From assembly GCA_017613735.1 (NCBI GenBank), contig JAGADF010000008.1, forward strand, positions 62,001-126,000: DNA of 64,000 nucleotides. Reading direction: 5' to 3'. This DNA comes from Clostridia bacterium (GTDB lineage Bacteria; Bacillota; Clostridia; Oscillospirales; Acutalibacteraceae). The notes beneath the pieces are model-generated. The model saw nothing but the letters and a program-made list of their open reading frames with translations. It was not told the DNA's origin and did no database searches. This document shows positions 15,920 through 27,182 of this stretch, one piece after another (position 1 is the stretch's first letter; the number at the start of each line of letters is the position of its first letter). The position numbers and the translations under genes are program-made.

Positions 15920-16927
15920 ATGTCAAACACATTTATCCCCGAAGGCTACGAGCCTTCGCTCGGGCTTTACGAAACACAGAAAGCCATCGTTTTGATCAAA
16001 AGAATATTTGAAGATATGCTTTGCGGCGCCCTGAATTTAAGGCGCGTATCGGCTCCCCTTTTCGTCTCGCGTGAAAGCGGTCTGAACGACAATCTTAACG
16101 GCGTTGAACGTCCCGTTGAATTTGACGTGCCCGCCACGGGCGAAAACTCGCAGATAGTTCATTCGCTCGCCAAATGGAAAAGACTTGCGCTTTATACTTA
16201 CGGCTTCGAAAAAGGAAGCGGACTTATTACCGATATGAACGCAATACGCCGCGACGAGGAGCTTGACAATCTTCATTCGGTCTATGTCGACCAGTGGGAC
16301 TGGGAAAAGGTCATTGACGAAAGCGACAGAAACACCGAATTTCTCAAGGACACGGTCACTAAAATCGTAGGAGCTATCTGTGACACGCAGAAAACACTTA
16401 TGAACATTTACCCCGTGCTCCGTTTCCCGATTGACAGAAATATCAGCTTCGTAACGAGTCAGGAGCTTGAGGATATGTATCCCGAAATGACGCCGAAGGA
16501 GAGAGAAAACGCCTATCTCAGAGAGCATAAGACGGCTTTTATTATGCAGATAGGAAAAACTCTTAAAAGCGGTCAGATTCATGACGGAAGAGCGCCCGAC
16601 TATGACGACTGGGATTTAAACGGCGATATAATGGTCTATAACGAGATTTTGGGTCAGGCGTTTGAGATTTCTTCAATGGGGATACGCGTTTCGCCCGAAA
16701 GTCTTGAAAGGCAGCTTAAGATAAGGGGCAAAGAGGAATACGCTTCCCTCCCCTTCCACAAAATGCTCCTTAACGGCGAATTGCCCTATACGATAGGCGG
16801 CGGCATAGGTCAGTCAAGACTTTGCATGCTGTTTCTCAACAAGGCTCATATCGGCGAGGTGCAGTCTTCGGTATGGGACGGCAGGACGCTTGAAACCTGC
16901 AAAAACGCAGGGGTAAAACTTCTCTGA
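15920..16927 (+). CDS. asnA: Aspartate--ammonia ligase (asparagine synthetase A)
   Basis: Makes asparagine from aspartate, ammonia and ATP. It is a 335-residue class II synthetase-like enzyme. Family segments seen are GLYETQKAIVLIKRIFED, SGLNDNLNGVERPVEF, SLAKWKRLAL, DMNAIRRDEELDNLHSVYVD and the C-terminal GGGIGQSRLCMLFLNKAHIGE followed by VQSSVW. It uses free ammonia rather than glutamine. It is the last gene of the asnS-asnA unit and ends 12 bases before a terminator stem. Confidence 0.96.
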   Translation: MSNTFIPEGYEPSLGLYETQKAIVLIKRIFEDMLCGALNLRRVSAPLFVSRESGLNDNLNGVERPVEFDVPATGENSQIVHSLAKWKRLALYTYGFEKGSGLITDMNAIRRDEELDNLHSVYVDQWDWEKVIDESDRNTEFLKDTVTKIVGAICDTQKTLMNIYPVLRFPIDRNISFVTSQELEDMYPEMTPKERENAYLREHKTAFIMQIGKTLKSGQIHDGRAPDYDDWDLNGDIMVYNEILGQAFEISSMGIRVSPESLERQLKIRGKEEYASLPFHKMLLNGELPYTIGGGIGQSRLCMLFLNKAHIGEVQSSVWDGRTLETCKNAGVKLL

Positions 16928-16938
16928 TACAAACACAT

Positions 16939-16967
16939 AAGAAGCGGTAGAATTACCGCTTCTTTTT
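16939..16967 (+). terminator. Terminator after asnA
   Basis: AAGAAGCGGTA, loop GAAT and TACCGCTTCTT (16939-16963 or so) followed by a T run. Confidence 0.88.
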
Positions 16968-17036
16968 CATTCTTAAATATAACCAAAATTACTGATTTTA
17001 CGGCGGTTTATTTAGTTATATTTTTTTCGTTTTTAG

Positions 17037-17065
17037 TTTACTTTTACATTAAAAAGGACTAAAAT
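17037..17065 (+). promoter_or_regulatory. Probable promoter of the atp operon
   Basis: TTTACT at 17037-17042 and TAAAAT at 17060-17065 with a 17-base spacer, 28 bases before the first gene. Both boxes deviate from consensus, so this is a moderate call. Confidence 0.5.
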
Positions 17066-17092
17066 GTATGTATTAAACAAGGAAAAAACGAT

Positions 17093-17386
17093 ATGAATAT
17101 TCTGTTTTTTGCAATCGGTATTTTAATCGGTATAATTCAGCTGCTTTTAACTAAAAAAACAGTTGAATGCATTACCGGTAAAAACAACAGTCGGCTTTTG
17201 ATTTTTGTTTTTATCAAGCTGGCGATTTACGCATGCGCGGTAAGCGTTGCTTACATTCTTCTTCGCGACTTTTTTATGCCTCTCGGAATAGGCTTCGGCG
17301 CGGGAATGATTATCGGCGCATTCGTAAACTTTATTGTTGAAACCGGCAAGGACAAATCCAATGATAAGGGAGATGATACTCCTTGA
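17093..17386 (+). CDS. AtpI-like membrane protein of the ATP synthase operon
   Basis: A 97-residue protein with about three to four membrane helices (ILFFAIGILIGIIQLLL; LLIFVFIKLAIYACAVSVAY; FGAGMIIGAFVNFIVE) and a charged C-terminal tail. Its place as first gene before atpB is that of atpI, whose product assists assembly of the c-ring or supplies ions. Sequence similarity to well-known AtpI is weak by eye, so the name rests on topology and position. Its stop overlaps the TTG start of atpB. Confidence 0.68.
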   Translation: MNILFFAIGILIGIIQLLLTKKTVECITGKNNSRLLIFVFIKLAIYACAVSVAYILLRDFFMPLGIGFGAGMIIGAFVNFIVETGKDKSNDKGDDTP

Positions 17387-18273
17387 GCACGGCAAGTATA
17401 TTAAAGCTTGTAATCTCTGCCGTAGCGGCTGTCGCGTTCTTTATAGCGAAAAACTATATAAAGCATAAACCCGACGACAGCATTGAACCAAAAAAGAAGA
17501 AAAAACTCAACAGGCTGTTTTTCTTTGGACTTGTTTTATCGGTATGGTATTTTATTGCATGCGTAATCAATGAAATATCAGGCGGTCCGAACGGAATTCA
17601 TGTGGAATTCGACCTGTTCTCAAATCGGGTAAGCTTATTCGGCTTTTCCGTTTCGCAGACGACAGTCACAACCTGGTGTATTGTGGCAGTTATCACACTG
17701 CTTTCACTTATTTTCAGGTTGTTTGTTTTCCCGAAGTTCAAGGACATTCCGAAGGGCATACAGAATGTTGTTGAAATTATGGTAGAGGCTGCAGACAATT
17801 TTACTTCTTCGCAAACCCACAATCTATCCCCTGTTCTCGGCGAATATATTTTTTCACTTGCGCTTATGATTGTCGGTTGCGCCGCAGTTGAGTTGTTCTC
17901 GGTGCGTCCGCCGACATCAGACCTTATTTTTACTTTTTCGTTAGGTCTTGTTACATTTATTCTTATTAACTATTTCGGAATAAAAAAGAAAGGTTTCGGC
18001 GGAAGGATAAAGGCTCTTGCCTCGCCTAACCCGATTATTATGCCGATGAAGATTCTCAGCGACATTGCAGTTCCCGTATCGCTTGCCTGCCGACTTTTCG
18101 GTAATATGCTCGGCGGTATGATAGTAATGGATTTGTTAAAAACATCTCTCGGCGGATATGCAGTCGGTATGACCTCACTTGCGGGTTTGTATTTCAATCT
18201 GTTCCACCCGCTAATACAGGCTTATATTTTCATTGTATTAACATTAACTTTTATAAACGAAGCTACTGAATAA
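17383..18273 (+). CDS. atpB: F0F1 ATP synthase subunit a
   Basis: Stator channel subunit of F0. Of 296 residues, the first ~70 carry two extra hydrophobic segments separated by a basic stretch (KPDDSIEPKKKKKLNR). The conserved core follows: RPPTSDLIFTFSLGL, then SLACRLFGNMLGG with the essential arginine, and the C-terminal helix with LTFINEATE. The start is TTG 17383, inside the stop of the preceding gene and behind AAGGGAG. It is somewhat longer than common bacterial subunit a because of the N-terminal extension. Confidence 0.94.
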   Translation: MSTASILKLVISAVAAVAFFIAKNYIKHKPDDSIEPKKKKKLNRLFFFGLVLSVWYFIACVINEISGGPNGIHVEFDLFSNRVSLFGFSVSQTTVTTWCIVAVITLLSLIFRLFVFPKFKDIPKGIQNVVEIMVEAADNFTSSQTHNLSPVLGEYIFSLALMIVGCAAVELFSVRPPTSDLIFTFSLGLVTFILINYFGIKKKGFGGRIKALASPNPIIMPMKILSDIAVPVSLACRLFGNMLGGMIVMDLLKTSLGGYAVGMTSLAGLYFNLFHPLIQAYIFIVLTLTFINEATE

Positions 18274-18288
18274 AACGGAGGTATATTT

Positions 18289-18501
18289 ATGAACGCAATC
18301 GCAGCAGCACTCGCACTTCTTCCTGCACTGGGCGCAGGCCTCGGCATGGGACTTGCAACCGCAAAAGCCGTTGAAGCAACAGCACGTCAGCCTGAAGCAT
18401 CAGGTAAAATTAATGCAATTCTTCTGCTTGGTCTTGCTCTTGCCGAATCAACCGCTATTTACGGCTTTGTTATAGCGCTTATTCTTCAGTCAAAGGTCTG
18501 A
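18289..18501 (+). CDS. atpE: F0F1 ATP synthase subunit c
   Basis: A 70-residue two-helix hairpin forming the rotor ring. Helix 1 is [18 protein letters not shown], the polar loop is RQPEA, and helix 2 has the ion-carrying glutamate E53 in [10 protein letters not shown]. Against sodium-type rings such as Ilyobacter, the E-S-T-x-x-Y part is kept but the helix 1 glutamine ligand is Met20. Proton coupling seems more likely, though not certain. It starts at ATG 18289 with GGAGG upstream. Confidence 0.95.
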   Translation: MNAIAAALALLPALGAGLGMGLATAKAVEATARQPEASGKINAILLLGLALAESTAIYGFVIALILQSKV

Positions 18502-18513
18502 TAAGGAGATATT

Positions 18514-19011
18514 ATGGAAGGTTTAGATGTTTCAAAGCTTCCCCTTGATTTGCTGTTGAACATTCTTAATATTATTCTTCTTTTTCTCATAACGAGATTT
18601 CTTGTATATAAACCCGTCAAAAAGTTTATGCAGGAAAGAAAAGACAGAATTGAAAAGGAAAAGGCAGACGCCGAACAACAGCTAAGGGAAGCGAATGATT
18701 TAAAGGAAGAATACTCTTCTCTTCTTGCCGACGCCGACGAAAAGGCAAGGCAAACTGTCCTTGACGGTGAAAACGAGGCGAAAAAGCGCTCGGCTGAAAT
18801 AATCGGGAAAGCTAACGACGAAGCCGAAAGAATCAGAAAGGACGCCGAGGAAAAGGCAGAAAAGGAAAAAGGCGAAGCCCTTGAAAGCATGAAGGGCGAA
18901 GTCGCTTCCCTCGCCGTATCAATTTCGGAGAAAATCCTTTCAAGAGAGATTACCGACAAAGACAACGAGAGAATTGTCGAAAGCTTCTTAAAAGACGGTG
19001 ATAACGCATGA
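18514..19011 (+). CDS. atpF: F0F1 ATP synthase subunit b
   Basis: A 165-residue peripheral stalk subunit. One N-terminal membrane helix (about residues 11-30, LLLNILNIILLFLITRFLV) ends in YKPVKKFMQERKDRIE. A long charged helix (about 40-150) follows for dimerisation. Length and layout are normal. The last four bases overlap the start of the very short delta gene (ATGA). Confidence 0.93.
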   Translation: MEGLDVSKLPLDLLLNILNIILLFLITRFLVYKPVKKFMQERKDRIEKEKADAEQQLREANDLKEEYSSLLADADEKARQTVLDGENEAKKRSAEIIGKANDEAERIRKDAEEKAEKEKGEALESMKGEVASLAVSISEKILSREITDKDNERIVESFLKDGDNA

Positions 19012-19226
19012 AAAAGGCTACAGTCACCGTTTGTGAGAGTATGTCCGAAAAAACCTTCGAGCTTCTTTCGGACGGCATTAAAAAGAAATACGGCGAAGAT
19101 ATTTCAATCGTAAAGCAGATTGACAAATCCCTTATAGGCGGATTTATTCTCACCGTAGACGGAGTTATATACGATAACAGCGTCAGCTCACAGCTTGACA
19201 GAATCAAAAAAGAGCTGACCGAATGA
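19008..19226 (+). CDS. atpH: F1 delta subunit, C-terminal domain only
   Basis: Only 72 residues, whereas delta is usually about 175-185. What is present matches the C-terminal domain: ATVTVCESMSEK, DKSLIGGFILTVDGVIYDNS and SSQLDRIKKEL. The all-helical N-terminal domain that binds the alpha subunit N-termini is missing, and no remnant can exist upstream because atpF overlaps the start. It lies in the normal delta position between atpF and atpA, 9 bases before atpA. It may be a minimal stalk connector or the N-terminal function may be supplied elsewhere. Confidence 0.85.
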   Translation: MKKATVTVCESMSEKTFELLSDGIKKKYGEDISIVKQIDKSLIGGFILTVDGVIYDNSVSSQLDRIKKELTE

Positions 19227-19235
19227 GGAAACGGT

Positions 19236-20735
19236 ATGAATGAAACTTTTTCCGAGAATATAAGTTCATATCTTAAAAGAATTATCGATTCTTATGAATT
19301 CACGCCCATCTCGTACAGATACGGTACGGTCGAAAAGCTGGGCGACGGAGTCGTGCGCGTAAGCGGACTTCCCGACTGCTGTTACGGCGAGCTGCTCGAA
19401 TTCGAAAGCGGCGCGTACGGAATGGTAATGGACCTTGAGGAAAACGGCGTCGGAGCGGTTCTTCTTGAGAAATCAAACCTCGTAAGAGTCGGTGAAACGG
19501 TCAAAGGTACGGGAAGAGTTGTCCGCGTGCCCGTCGGCGACTGCTGTATAGGCAGGGTTATAGACCCGATAGGCAGACCGTTCGACGGCGAGGCGCTTGA
19601 CGCGAAGGAATATCTCCCCGTCGAGAGACCTGCGCCAAAGCTTATTGACAGACGTCCCGTCGACACCCCGCTGCAGACGGGTTTCATTTCAATCGACAGT
19701 ATGATTCCCATCGGCAGAGGTCAGCGAGAGCTTATTATCGGCGACAGACAGACGGGAAAAACCTCGATAGCGATTGACACGATTGTCAACCAGAAAAACC
19801 AGAATATAATCTGCATCTACTGCGCGATAGGTCAGAAGGCGTCTACCGTCGCGGGAGTTGTTAAAACTCTTGAGGACAACGGCGCGATGGACTATTCGAT
19901 AGTCGTTTCATCCACGGCTGCCGACAGCCCGGCGATGCAGTATCTCGCCCCCTACTCCGCCTGCGCTATAGGCGAATACTTTATGGAGCAGGGCAAGGAC
20001 GTACTTGTAGTTTACGACGACCTTTCAAAGCACGCCATAGCTTACAGAACCGTTTCGCTTCTTCTTCACAGACCTCCGGGAAGAGAGGCGTACCCCGGCG
20101 ACGTATTCTATCTTCATTCAAGGCTTCTTGAAAGAGCCGCCTGCCTTTCAAAGGAAAAGGGCGGCGGAACGCTTACCGCTCTGCCGATAATCGAGACTAT
20201 GGGCGGCAATATAGCGGCATATATTCCGACAAACGTTATTTCAATTACGGACGGTCAGATATACCTTGAAAGCGAGCTTTTCCACAGCGGCGTCAGACCC
20301 GCGGTAAACACGGGACTTTCGGTTTCGCGTGTCGGCAGAAGCGCGCAGACGAACGCTATGAAAAAGGTTTCCGGATCTCTGAGAATAGAGCTTGCGCAGT
20401 ACCGTGAAATGGCTGTTTTCGCCCGTTTCGGCGCGGACATTGACGATACGACGAAAAATATGCTTGAACGCGGCGAGCACCTTACGGCTCTGTTTAATCA
20501 GGGAAGGCTCGACACCTATTCGTTAAGCGAAATGGTCGTTATGCTTTACGCATTTAACCGAAAGGCGTTCAACGGCATTGAAAACGATTTGCTCGACGAA
20601 AAGAGTCACGAGCTTTATAGCTTCATAAAAGAAAACTACCCGTCGGTTATAAGCGATATCGAATCGACGCGCGACCTTGACGACGGAACCGCCGATACGC
20701 TTAAAAAAGCCATAAAAGAGTGGGTTTCATTATGA
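19236..20735 (+). CDS. atpA: F0F1 ATP synthase subunit alpha
   Basis: A 499-residue non-catalytic nucleotide-binding subunit of F1. The N-terminal beta-barrel is followed by the P-loop [11 protein letters not shown] (about residues 168-178), [20 protein letters not shown], and the arginine finger region [20 protein letters not shown]. Full length with all landmarks. The stop overlaps the atpG start. Confidence 0.97.
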   Translation: MNETFSENISSYLKRIIDSYEFTPISYRYGTVEKLGDGVVRVSGLPDCCYGELLEFESGAYGMVMDLEENGVGAVLLEKSNLVRVGETVKGTGRVVRVPVGDCCIGRVIDPIGRPFDGEALDAKEYLPVERPAPKLIDRRPVDTPLQTGFISIDSMIPIGRGQRELIIGDRQTGKTSIAIDTIVNQKNQNIICIYCAIGQKASTVAGVVKTLEDNGAMDYSIVVSSTAADSPAMQYLAPYSACAIGEYFMEQGKDVLVVYDDLSKHAIAYRTVSLLLHRPPGREAYPGDVFYLHSRLLERAACLSKEKGGGTLTALPIIETMGGNIAAYIPTNVISITDGQIYLESELFHSGVRPAVNTGLSVSRVGRSAQTNAMKKVSGSLRIELAQYREMAVFARFGADIDDTTKNMLERGEHLTALFNQGRLDTYSLSEMVVMLYAFNRKAFNGIENDLLDEKSHELYSFIKENYPSVISDIESTRDLDDGTADTLKKAIKEWVSL

Positions 20736-21601
20736 ACAATATGAATGAAATCCGCCGTCATATCAAGGCGGTTGAACAGACAAGACAGATTACTAACGCC
20801 ATGTACCTGCTTTCGACCTCTCAGATGAAAAGGGCGATAAGCAAAATGGCGTTCAACAGAACCTATCTTCGAAGAATCAGGGCTACCGTTAAAGATATTC
20901 TTTTGCACACGAACAGGCAGCACGTTTTTCTTGAGGACAGGGGCAATAAAAGGCAGGCTTTTGTTGTTATAGGCGCGGACAAGGAAATGTGCGGCTCGTA
21001 TAACAACGACATTCTTAAAGCGGCTAAGGAAATAATCGGAAAATGCGAACAGCCTTATATAATGACCGTCGGAATATGCGCCCAGACAGGGCTTGAACAG
21101 GCGGGTTTCAAGGTCAATATGCACCTTTACGGCGCGTCGCAGAATCCCTTTGTTCACCACGCAAGACAGATAACCGAGCACCTTGTTGATATGTATCTTG
21201 AAAACGAAATTGACGAGGTTTACGTCATTTTTACAAGGTACTATTCACAGACAACTCAGACCATAAGGTGTATGAGGCTTCTTCCGCTTCATATAGAGGA
21301 TTTTGAGAGAATCAACGTCGAATTTGACAAGCCAAGACAGATTGATTTTACCCCCTCGTTTGAAGAGGTTTTCGACACGATGGTTCCGCAGTATATGATT
21401 GGCTATATCTATTCGGCGCTCAATCACGCGTCCGCCTGCGAAAATATAGCGAGAATGAACGCTATGCAATCCGCTACTAAGAACGCGGACGAAATGATAG
21501 ATAAATTAAGCCGCGAATTCAACGCCGCAAGGCAGTTGAGCATCACCAACGAAATAACCGAAATCGCCGCGGCTTCGTCGTTAAGCGAAAAAGCAATATG
21601 A
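20732..21601 (+). CDS. atpG: F0F1 ATP synthase subunit gamma
   Basis: Central rotor shaft. The N-terminal helix is [20 protein letters not shown] and the C-terminal helix has [20 protein letters not shown] and [13 protein letters not shown] chose ATG 20732 because it overlaps the atpA stop (ATGA). An internal ATG at 20741 and an upstream GTG at 20720 are alternatives. The length of 289 residues is normal. Confidence 0.95.
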   Translation: MNNMNEIRRHIKAVEQTRQITNAMYLLSTSQMKRAISKMAFNRTYLRRIRATVKDILLHTNRQHVFLEDRGNKRQAFVVIGADKEMCGSYNNDILKAAKEIIGKCEQPYIMTVGICAQTGLEQAGFKVNMHLYGASQNPFVHHARQITEHLVDMYLENEIDEVYVIFTRYYSQTTQTIRCMRLLPLHIEDFERINVEFDKPRQIDFTPSFEEVFDTMVPQYMIGYIYSALNHASACENIARMNAMQSATKNADEMIDKLSREFNAARQLSITNEITEIAAASSLSEKAI

Positions 21602-23432
<1,831 letters not shown>

Positions 23433-23445
23433 AATTACAAAAAAA

Positions 23446-23482
23446 CAGCGGGCAGGTTTTCCCTGCCCGCTGAATTTTTTAT
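23446..23482. terminator. Bidirectional terminator between atpC and galT
   Basis: CAGCGGGCAGG and CCTGCCCGCTG (23446-23472) form an 11-base-pair stem. A T run follows on the plus side and an A run (23436-23445) precedes it, so it can end both the atp operon and the convergent galT transcript. Confidence 0.9.
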
Positions 23483-23484
23483 TT

Positions 23485-24972
23485 TCAGAGTGATTTAACA
23501 AACTTAAGGAACTGTTCTTTTCCCTTTTCGTTACGCTCAAATACGCCGCACTGACCGAGAATTGCGGTAAATACAATTCCGATTTCGGTTTTAAGTATTT
23601 CGTCGCAGTTTTCTTCGGTGATTTCATATTTATTCTTAATCATTTGAGCCCATTCGGCGTGCTTTGCGATTCTTTCATCCGAAGAAACATCCTTTCCGTT
23701 AACAAGCGCGTCCTTAAGAACAGCCATTTCCTCCTTTAATCTTGAGGGAAGAACGGCAAGTCCCATTACCTCGATAAGACCGATATTCTCTTTCTTGATA
23801 TGGTGATATTCGGGGTGCGGATGGTAAAAACCGAGGGGACACTCTTCGGTCGTAATGTTATTGCGAAGAACGAGGTCCATCTCAAATTTACCGTTTCGCA
23901 TTCTCGCTATCGGGGTAATCGTATTATGGGGAACGCCGTCGGTTTCGGCAAAGATAAACGCGTCTTCATCGGTATATTTCCTCCAGGCGGAAAGGATTTT
24001 GTCCGAAAGCTCAACTATAGCGTTCTTATCTTCGGAAATAAGGCGTATAACGCTCATAGGCCATTTGACTATTCCCGCCTCGACGTTATCAAAGCCGTCA
24101 AATTTAACCGGAGTTTCAACGGGAGCTTTAGCCATGGCGAATTCATAGTTACCGCCCTGAAAATGCTCGTGAGTCAAAATCGAGCCGCCGACAATAGGCA
24201 GGTCGGCATTTGAACCGACAAAGTAATGCGGAAACTTTTCAACGAAAGCGAGAAGCTTTTCGAACGCTCCCCTGTTAATCGTCATGGGAATATGCTTTTT
24301 ATTAAGAACTATGCAGTGCTCGTTATAATAAACATAGGGCGAATACTGGAAATAAAAATCCTCGCCCGCCAATGAAACGGGAATTATTCTGTGATTCTGT
24401 CTCGCGGGATGGTTTACACGTCCCATATAGCCCTCGTTTTCAATGCAGAGCATACATTTCGGATATGAGGGCTGTTTCATTGTAAGCGCGGCGGCAATAG
24501 CCTTCGGGTCCTTTTCGGGCTTTGAAAGATTGATTGTGATATCAATATCGCCGTACTCGGTTTTTGTAATCCATTTGATATCGTTTTTAATGCGGTATTC
24601 CCTTATGTAATCGCTCTTGCGGGAAATGCGGTAGTAGTAGTCGGTCGCCTCCTTCGGCGAAACGGAATACCTTTCGTTGAACTCTTTTATAATCTGTGAC
24701 GGACGCGGCGTGAGAATGCCCATAATTTTAGTGTCAAAAAGGTCTTTATAGACAACGCTGTCCTCACACAGACCGTTTTCAACGGCATAGTCAAGGATTA
24801 CGGACAGAATTTCTTTGAGCGAATGCTCCCCTGCCGTTTCGCCGTCCTCAAACGTGTCGAGATTTAACGCCTGACAGACCTGATTAACCGAAAAAACCTT
24901 GTCGTCCTTTTCAATCAAGCCCTCTTTTTCGGCGTAATCGACCAACGCTTTAATTGCCTGAAAAATGTTCAT
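23485..24972 (-). CDS. galT: UDP-glucose--hexose-1-phosphate uridylyltransferase, class II
   Basis: Leloir pathway enzyme exchanging UDP between glucose-1-phosphate and galactose-1-phosphate. The 495 residues and overall sequence are of the Gram-positive class II family (N-terminal AIKALVDYAEKEGLI; GILTPRPSQI; PKCMLCIENEGYMGR; NHRIIPVSLAGEDFYFQYSP). The active-site histidines are in SILTHEHFQGG. It starts at ATG 24972 behind GGAGA. It diverges from a GPH-family sugar symporter gene, which suggests a galactoside or galactose uptake and use pair. No galK or galE is in the window. Confidence 0.95.
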   Translation of the reverse strand: MNIFQAIKALVDYAEKEGLIEKDDKVFSVNQVCQALNLDTFEDGETAGEHSLKEILSVILDYAVENGLCEDSVVYKDLFDTKIMGILTPRPSQIIKEFNERYSVSPKEATDYYYRISRKSDYIREYRIKNDIKWITKTEYGDIDITINLSKPEKDPKAIAAALTMKQPSYPKCMLCIENEGYMGRVNHPARQNHRIIPVSLAGEDFYFQYSPYVYYNEHCIVLNKKHIPMTINRGAFEKLLAFVEKFPHYFVGSNADLPIVGGSILTHEHFQGGNYEFAMAKAPVETPVKFDGFDNVEAGIVKWPMSVIRLISEDKNAIVELSDKILSAWRKYTDEDAFIFAETDGVPHNTITPIARMRNGKFEMDLVLRNNITTEECPLGFYHPHPEYHHIKKENIGLIEVMGLAVLPSRLKEEMAVLKDALVNGKDVSSDERIAKHAEWAQMIKNKYEITEENCDEILKTEIGIVFTAILGQCGVFERNEKGKEQFLKFVKSL

Positions 24973-25002
24973 AATAAATCTCCTGAAAAAGCAATTTTAA
25001 GA

Positions 25003-25031
25003 ATTATACAACATTTTAACCGATATGTCCA
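25003..25031 (-). promoter_or_regulatory. Promoter of galT
   Basis: On the minus strand, TGGACA (25026-25031), 17 bases and TATAAT (25003-25008), about 30 bases upstream of the galT start. Confidence 0.68.
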
Positions 25032-25103
25032 CAAGGTAACTTATTTATTATACCAAATAAAAGGTCTGCGCTTTGTTGAAAACTCCCAAATTTATAACAA
25101 CGC

Positions 25104-25132
25104 TTGAATAATCACCTGTATTATGGTATAAT
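25104..25132 (+). promoter_or_regulatory. Promoter of the GPH symporter gene
   Basis: TTGAAT at 25104-25109, 17 bases and TATAAT at 25127-25132, 59 bases before the start codon. Confidence 0.7.
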
Positions 25133-25191
25133 TTTCAAGTATAAAATTTTAATGTGTAAAACACGTTTTTGCACTGAAAAGGAAGGTTGAA

Positions 25192-27168
25192 ATGAGCAGT
25201 AATAAAATTGCCGAGACCGCGACAAAGCTTTCTCACAATACTTATACCAAGAAAGAGCTTGCCGGTTATCTTACGGGTCTCGCAGGTCAGAACATCATTT
25301 ACAACATAATTGCGACAGGTCTTGCGTTCTATTTCCAGAGCGTTATCTTCCTGCCTGCAATAGCGGTTTCCCTTATCTTCGCTCTTGCAAGAGTCTGGGA
25401 CGCAATTAACGACCCGATGATGGGTTCAATCGTTGACAAGACGAGGACTAAATGGGGTAAATGTAAACCCTATCTTCTTTTCGTTCCCGCCGTAATACTT
25501 ATTACAACGATTTTACCGTTTATCAACGGTATGTACGCCGAGCCCAACGACCTTCACGAAGTTACGCTTCAGGACAGCGCGGCTTATGTTGATTTCGTTG
25601 AAAGCGACCTTACAAAAGAGCTTGAATTTGACGGCGTTAAGTATCTCTTCGTGCCCGCTGACGGCACATGGGATCTCCAGAAGGACGAAAACGGTCACAA
25701 CCTTATGGACGAGGACGGAAACATCGTCAAGACAAAGGTTATGGTTTACACTGCCGAAGATAAAGCCGCTGTTACGGACACCGCTCTTGCGGAAACGGTT
25801 CTTCAGGAATTCCAGAACGAACTCGGTTTCGTTAAGAAGACCGGCGGCAAGGCTGCAGGCATTATCGCGTGGGCCGCTATTTCCTACGTCCTTTGGGGTA
25901 TGACTTACACCATCGGCGATATTCCGCTGTGGGGCGTTACCTCCCTTATGACGGAGGACCAGAACGACCGCGCAAAGGTTCTTACACTCGCGCGTGCGGT
26001 TGCGAATGTCGGTATGATAGGCACGCTGTTCACAATGATTGCTCCCGCTTTCCAGGGAATGTTCAAGGCAAAGGGCATGGACGAGGCGCACTCGTTACAG
26101 GCTGCTTACATTACGCTTGCAGTCGTTATGACGCTGTTCGCATCGGTTCTCTTCCAGTTTGCTGGCATTTCCGTTAAGGAAAAGGTTTCAACCTCAAACG
26201 AAAAGACTTATACAATCAAAGAAAACTTCAAGATTATGTTCGGCAACAAGCCGTTCAGACAGATACTTATTTCGGGTATTCTCCGTAGTCCGATTCAGCT
26301 TCTCGGTATCGTCGCGATGACGCTTATTATGTACTATTTCTTCAATAACGATATCGGCGCGACTCTTTCGGGAGATAACGTAATAGGACTTCTTCTCAAG
26401 ATAGTAATCCTTGTAGTCGGTCTGTTCGGCGGTATGATTGGCTTCCCGCTGTTCGTTCCGAAGCTTATCAACAAGTTCGAAAAGAAATCGCTTTATAATT
26501 TCTTCACACTTGTAGGCGCAATTCCCTTTGCTTTCATTTTCATCTTCTTTATGCTTTACAGAAGAGGCACGGCTGACGGACTTGTAACATGGTTCGGTAT
26601 GGCGGTACTCAGTGTTCTGTTCTTCATGGCAGGCGCTTCAATGGGTTCGCTCAACGTTCTTCAGTCAGTTATGATTGCGGACTGCGTTGACTATGAGGAG
26701 TACAACAACGGCATCCGTCCCGACGGCGTATTCTTCTCGGGCCAGTCGTTTATCACAAAGCTTTCGGCAGGTATTGCTTCGCTTATTTCAGGTGCGGTTT
26801 ACGCTTACGTCGGTTTCTCTGATAAGAACATCGCGCTTCTTAACAACGCGCTTATCAACGGCGATAACTTCAAGACATACAATGACGGTAAATTCGCCGC
26901 GGCATTGTTCTTCCTTGTCGCTGTTCCTCCGGCAATAGGTATGGCTCTTGCGGCTATTCCCACTCTCAAGTACGCTCTTACCGATAAGGAGCACACAAGA
27001 ATACTTGACGAGCTCGTTGCAAGACGCGCTGCGGCGGCTGCAAACGCTCCCGAAGCAGAAGTAATCGAAACGGTTGAAGCTGTTATCGACGAGGCTGACG
27101 GCACAGTCGAGGTTGTTGAAGAAACAATCGAGGTTGTCGAAAAAGCCGACGAAGAAACAGAAGAATAA
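25192..27168 (+). CDS. GPH-family (MelB-like) sugar:cation symporter with an inserted extracytoplasmic domain
   Basis: A 658-residue MFS-fold transporter of the glycoside-pentoside-hexuronide family, usually about 450-500 residues. The cation-site motif WDAINDP (D70, D74) and the following DKTRTKWGKCKPYLL are clear. The extra length is a hydrophilic insert at about residues 114-219 between helices 3 and 4, on the outer face by MelB topology, plus an acidic tail after about residue 600. The insert contains FVPADGTWDLQKDENGHNL and may be a small binding domain. Divergent galT suggests a galactoside substrate; this is inference. It ends before a strong terminator. Confidence 0.9.
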   Translation: MSSNKIAETATKLSHNTYTKKELAGYLTGLAGQNIIYNIIATGLAFYFQSVIFLPAIAVSLIFALARVWDAINDPMMGSIVDKTRTKWGKCKPYLLFVPAVILITTILPFINGMYAEPNDLHEVTLQDSAAYVDFVESDLTKELEFDGVKYLFVPADGTWDLQKDENGHNLMDEDGNIVKTKVMVYTAEDKAAVTDTALAETVLQEFQNELGFVKKTGGKAAGIIAWAAISYVLWGMTYTIGDIPLWGVTSLMTEDQNDRAKVLTLARAVANVGMIGTLFTMIAPAFQGMFKAKGMDEAHSLQAAYITLAVVMTLFASVLFQFAGISVKEKVSTSNEKTYTIKENFKIMFGNKPFRQILISGILRSPIQLLGIVAMTLIMYYFFNNDIGATLSGDNVIGLLLKIVILVVGLFGGMIGFPLFVPKLINKFEKKSLYNFFTLVGAIPFAFIFIFFMLYRRGTADGLVTWFGMAVLSVLFFMAGASMGSLNVLQSVMIADCVDYEEYNNGIRPDGVFFSGQSFITKLSAGIASLISGAVYAYVGFSDKNIALLNNALINGDNFKTYNDGKFAAALFFLVAVPPAIGMALAAIPTLKYALTDKEHTRILDELVARRAAAAANAPEAEVIETVEAVIDEADGTVEVVEETIEVVEKADEETEE

Positions 27169-27182
27169 TCAACAAAAATTTA

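Noticed and set aside
18289..18501. Firm call of a sodium-translocating ATP synthase
   Set aside because: The helix 1 glutamine ligand is replaced by methionine, so the sodium signature is incomplete.
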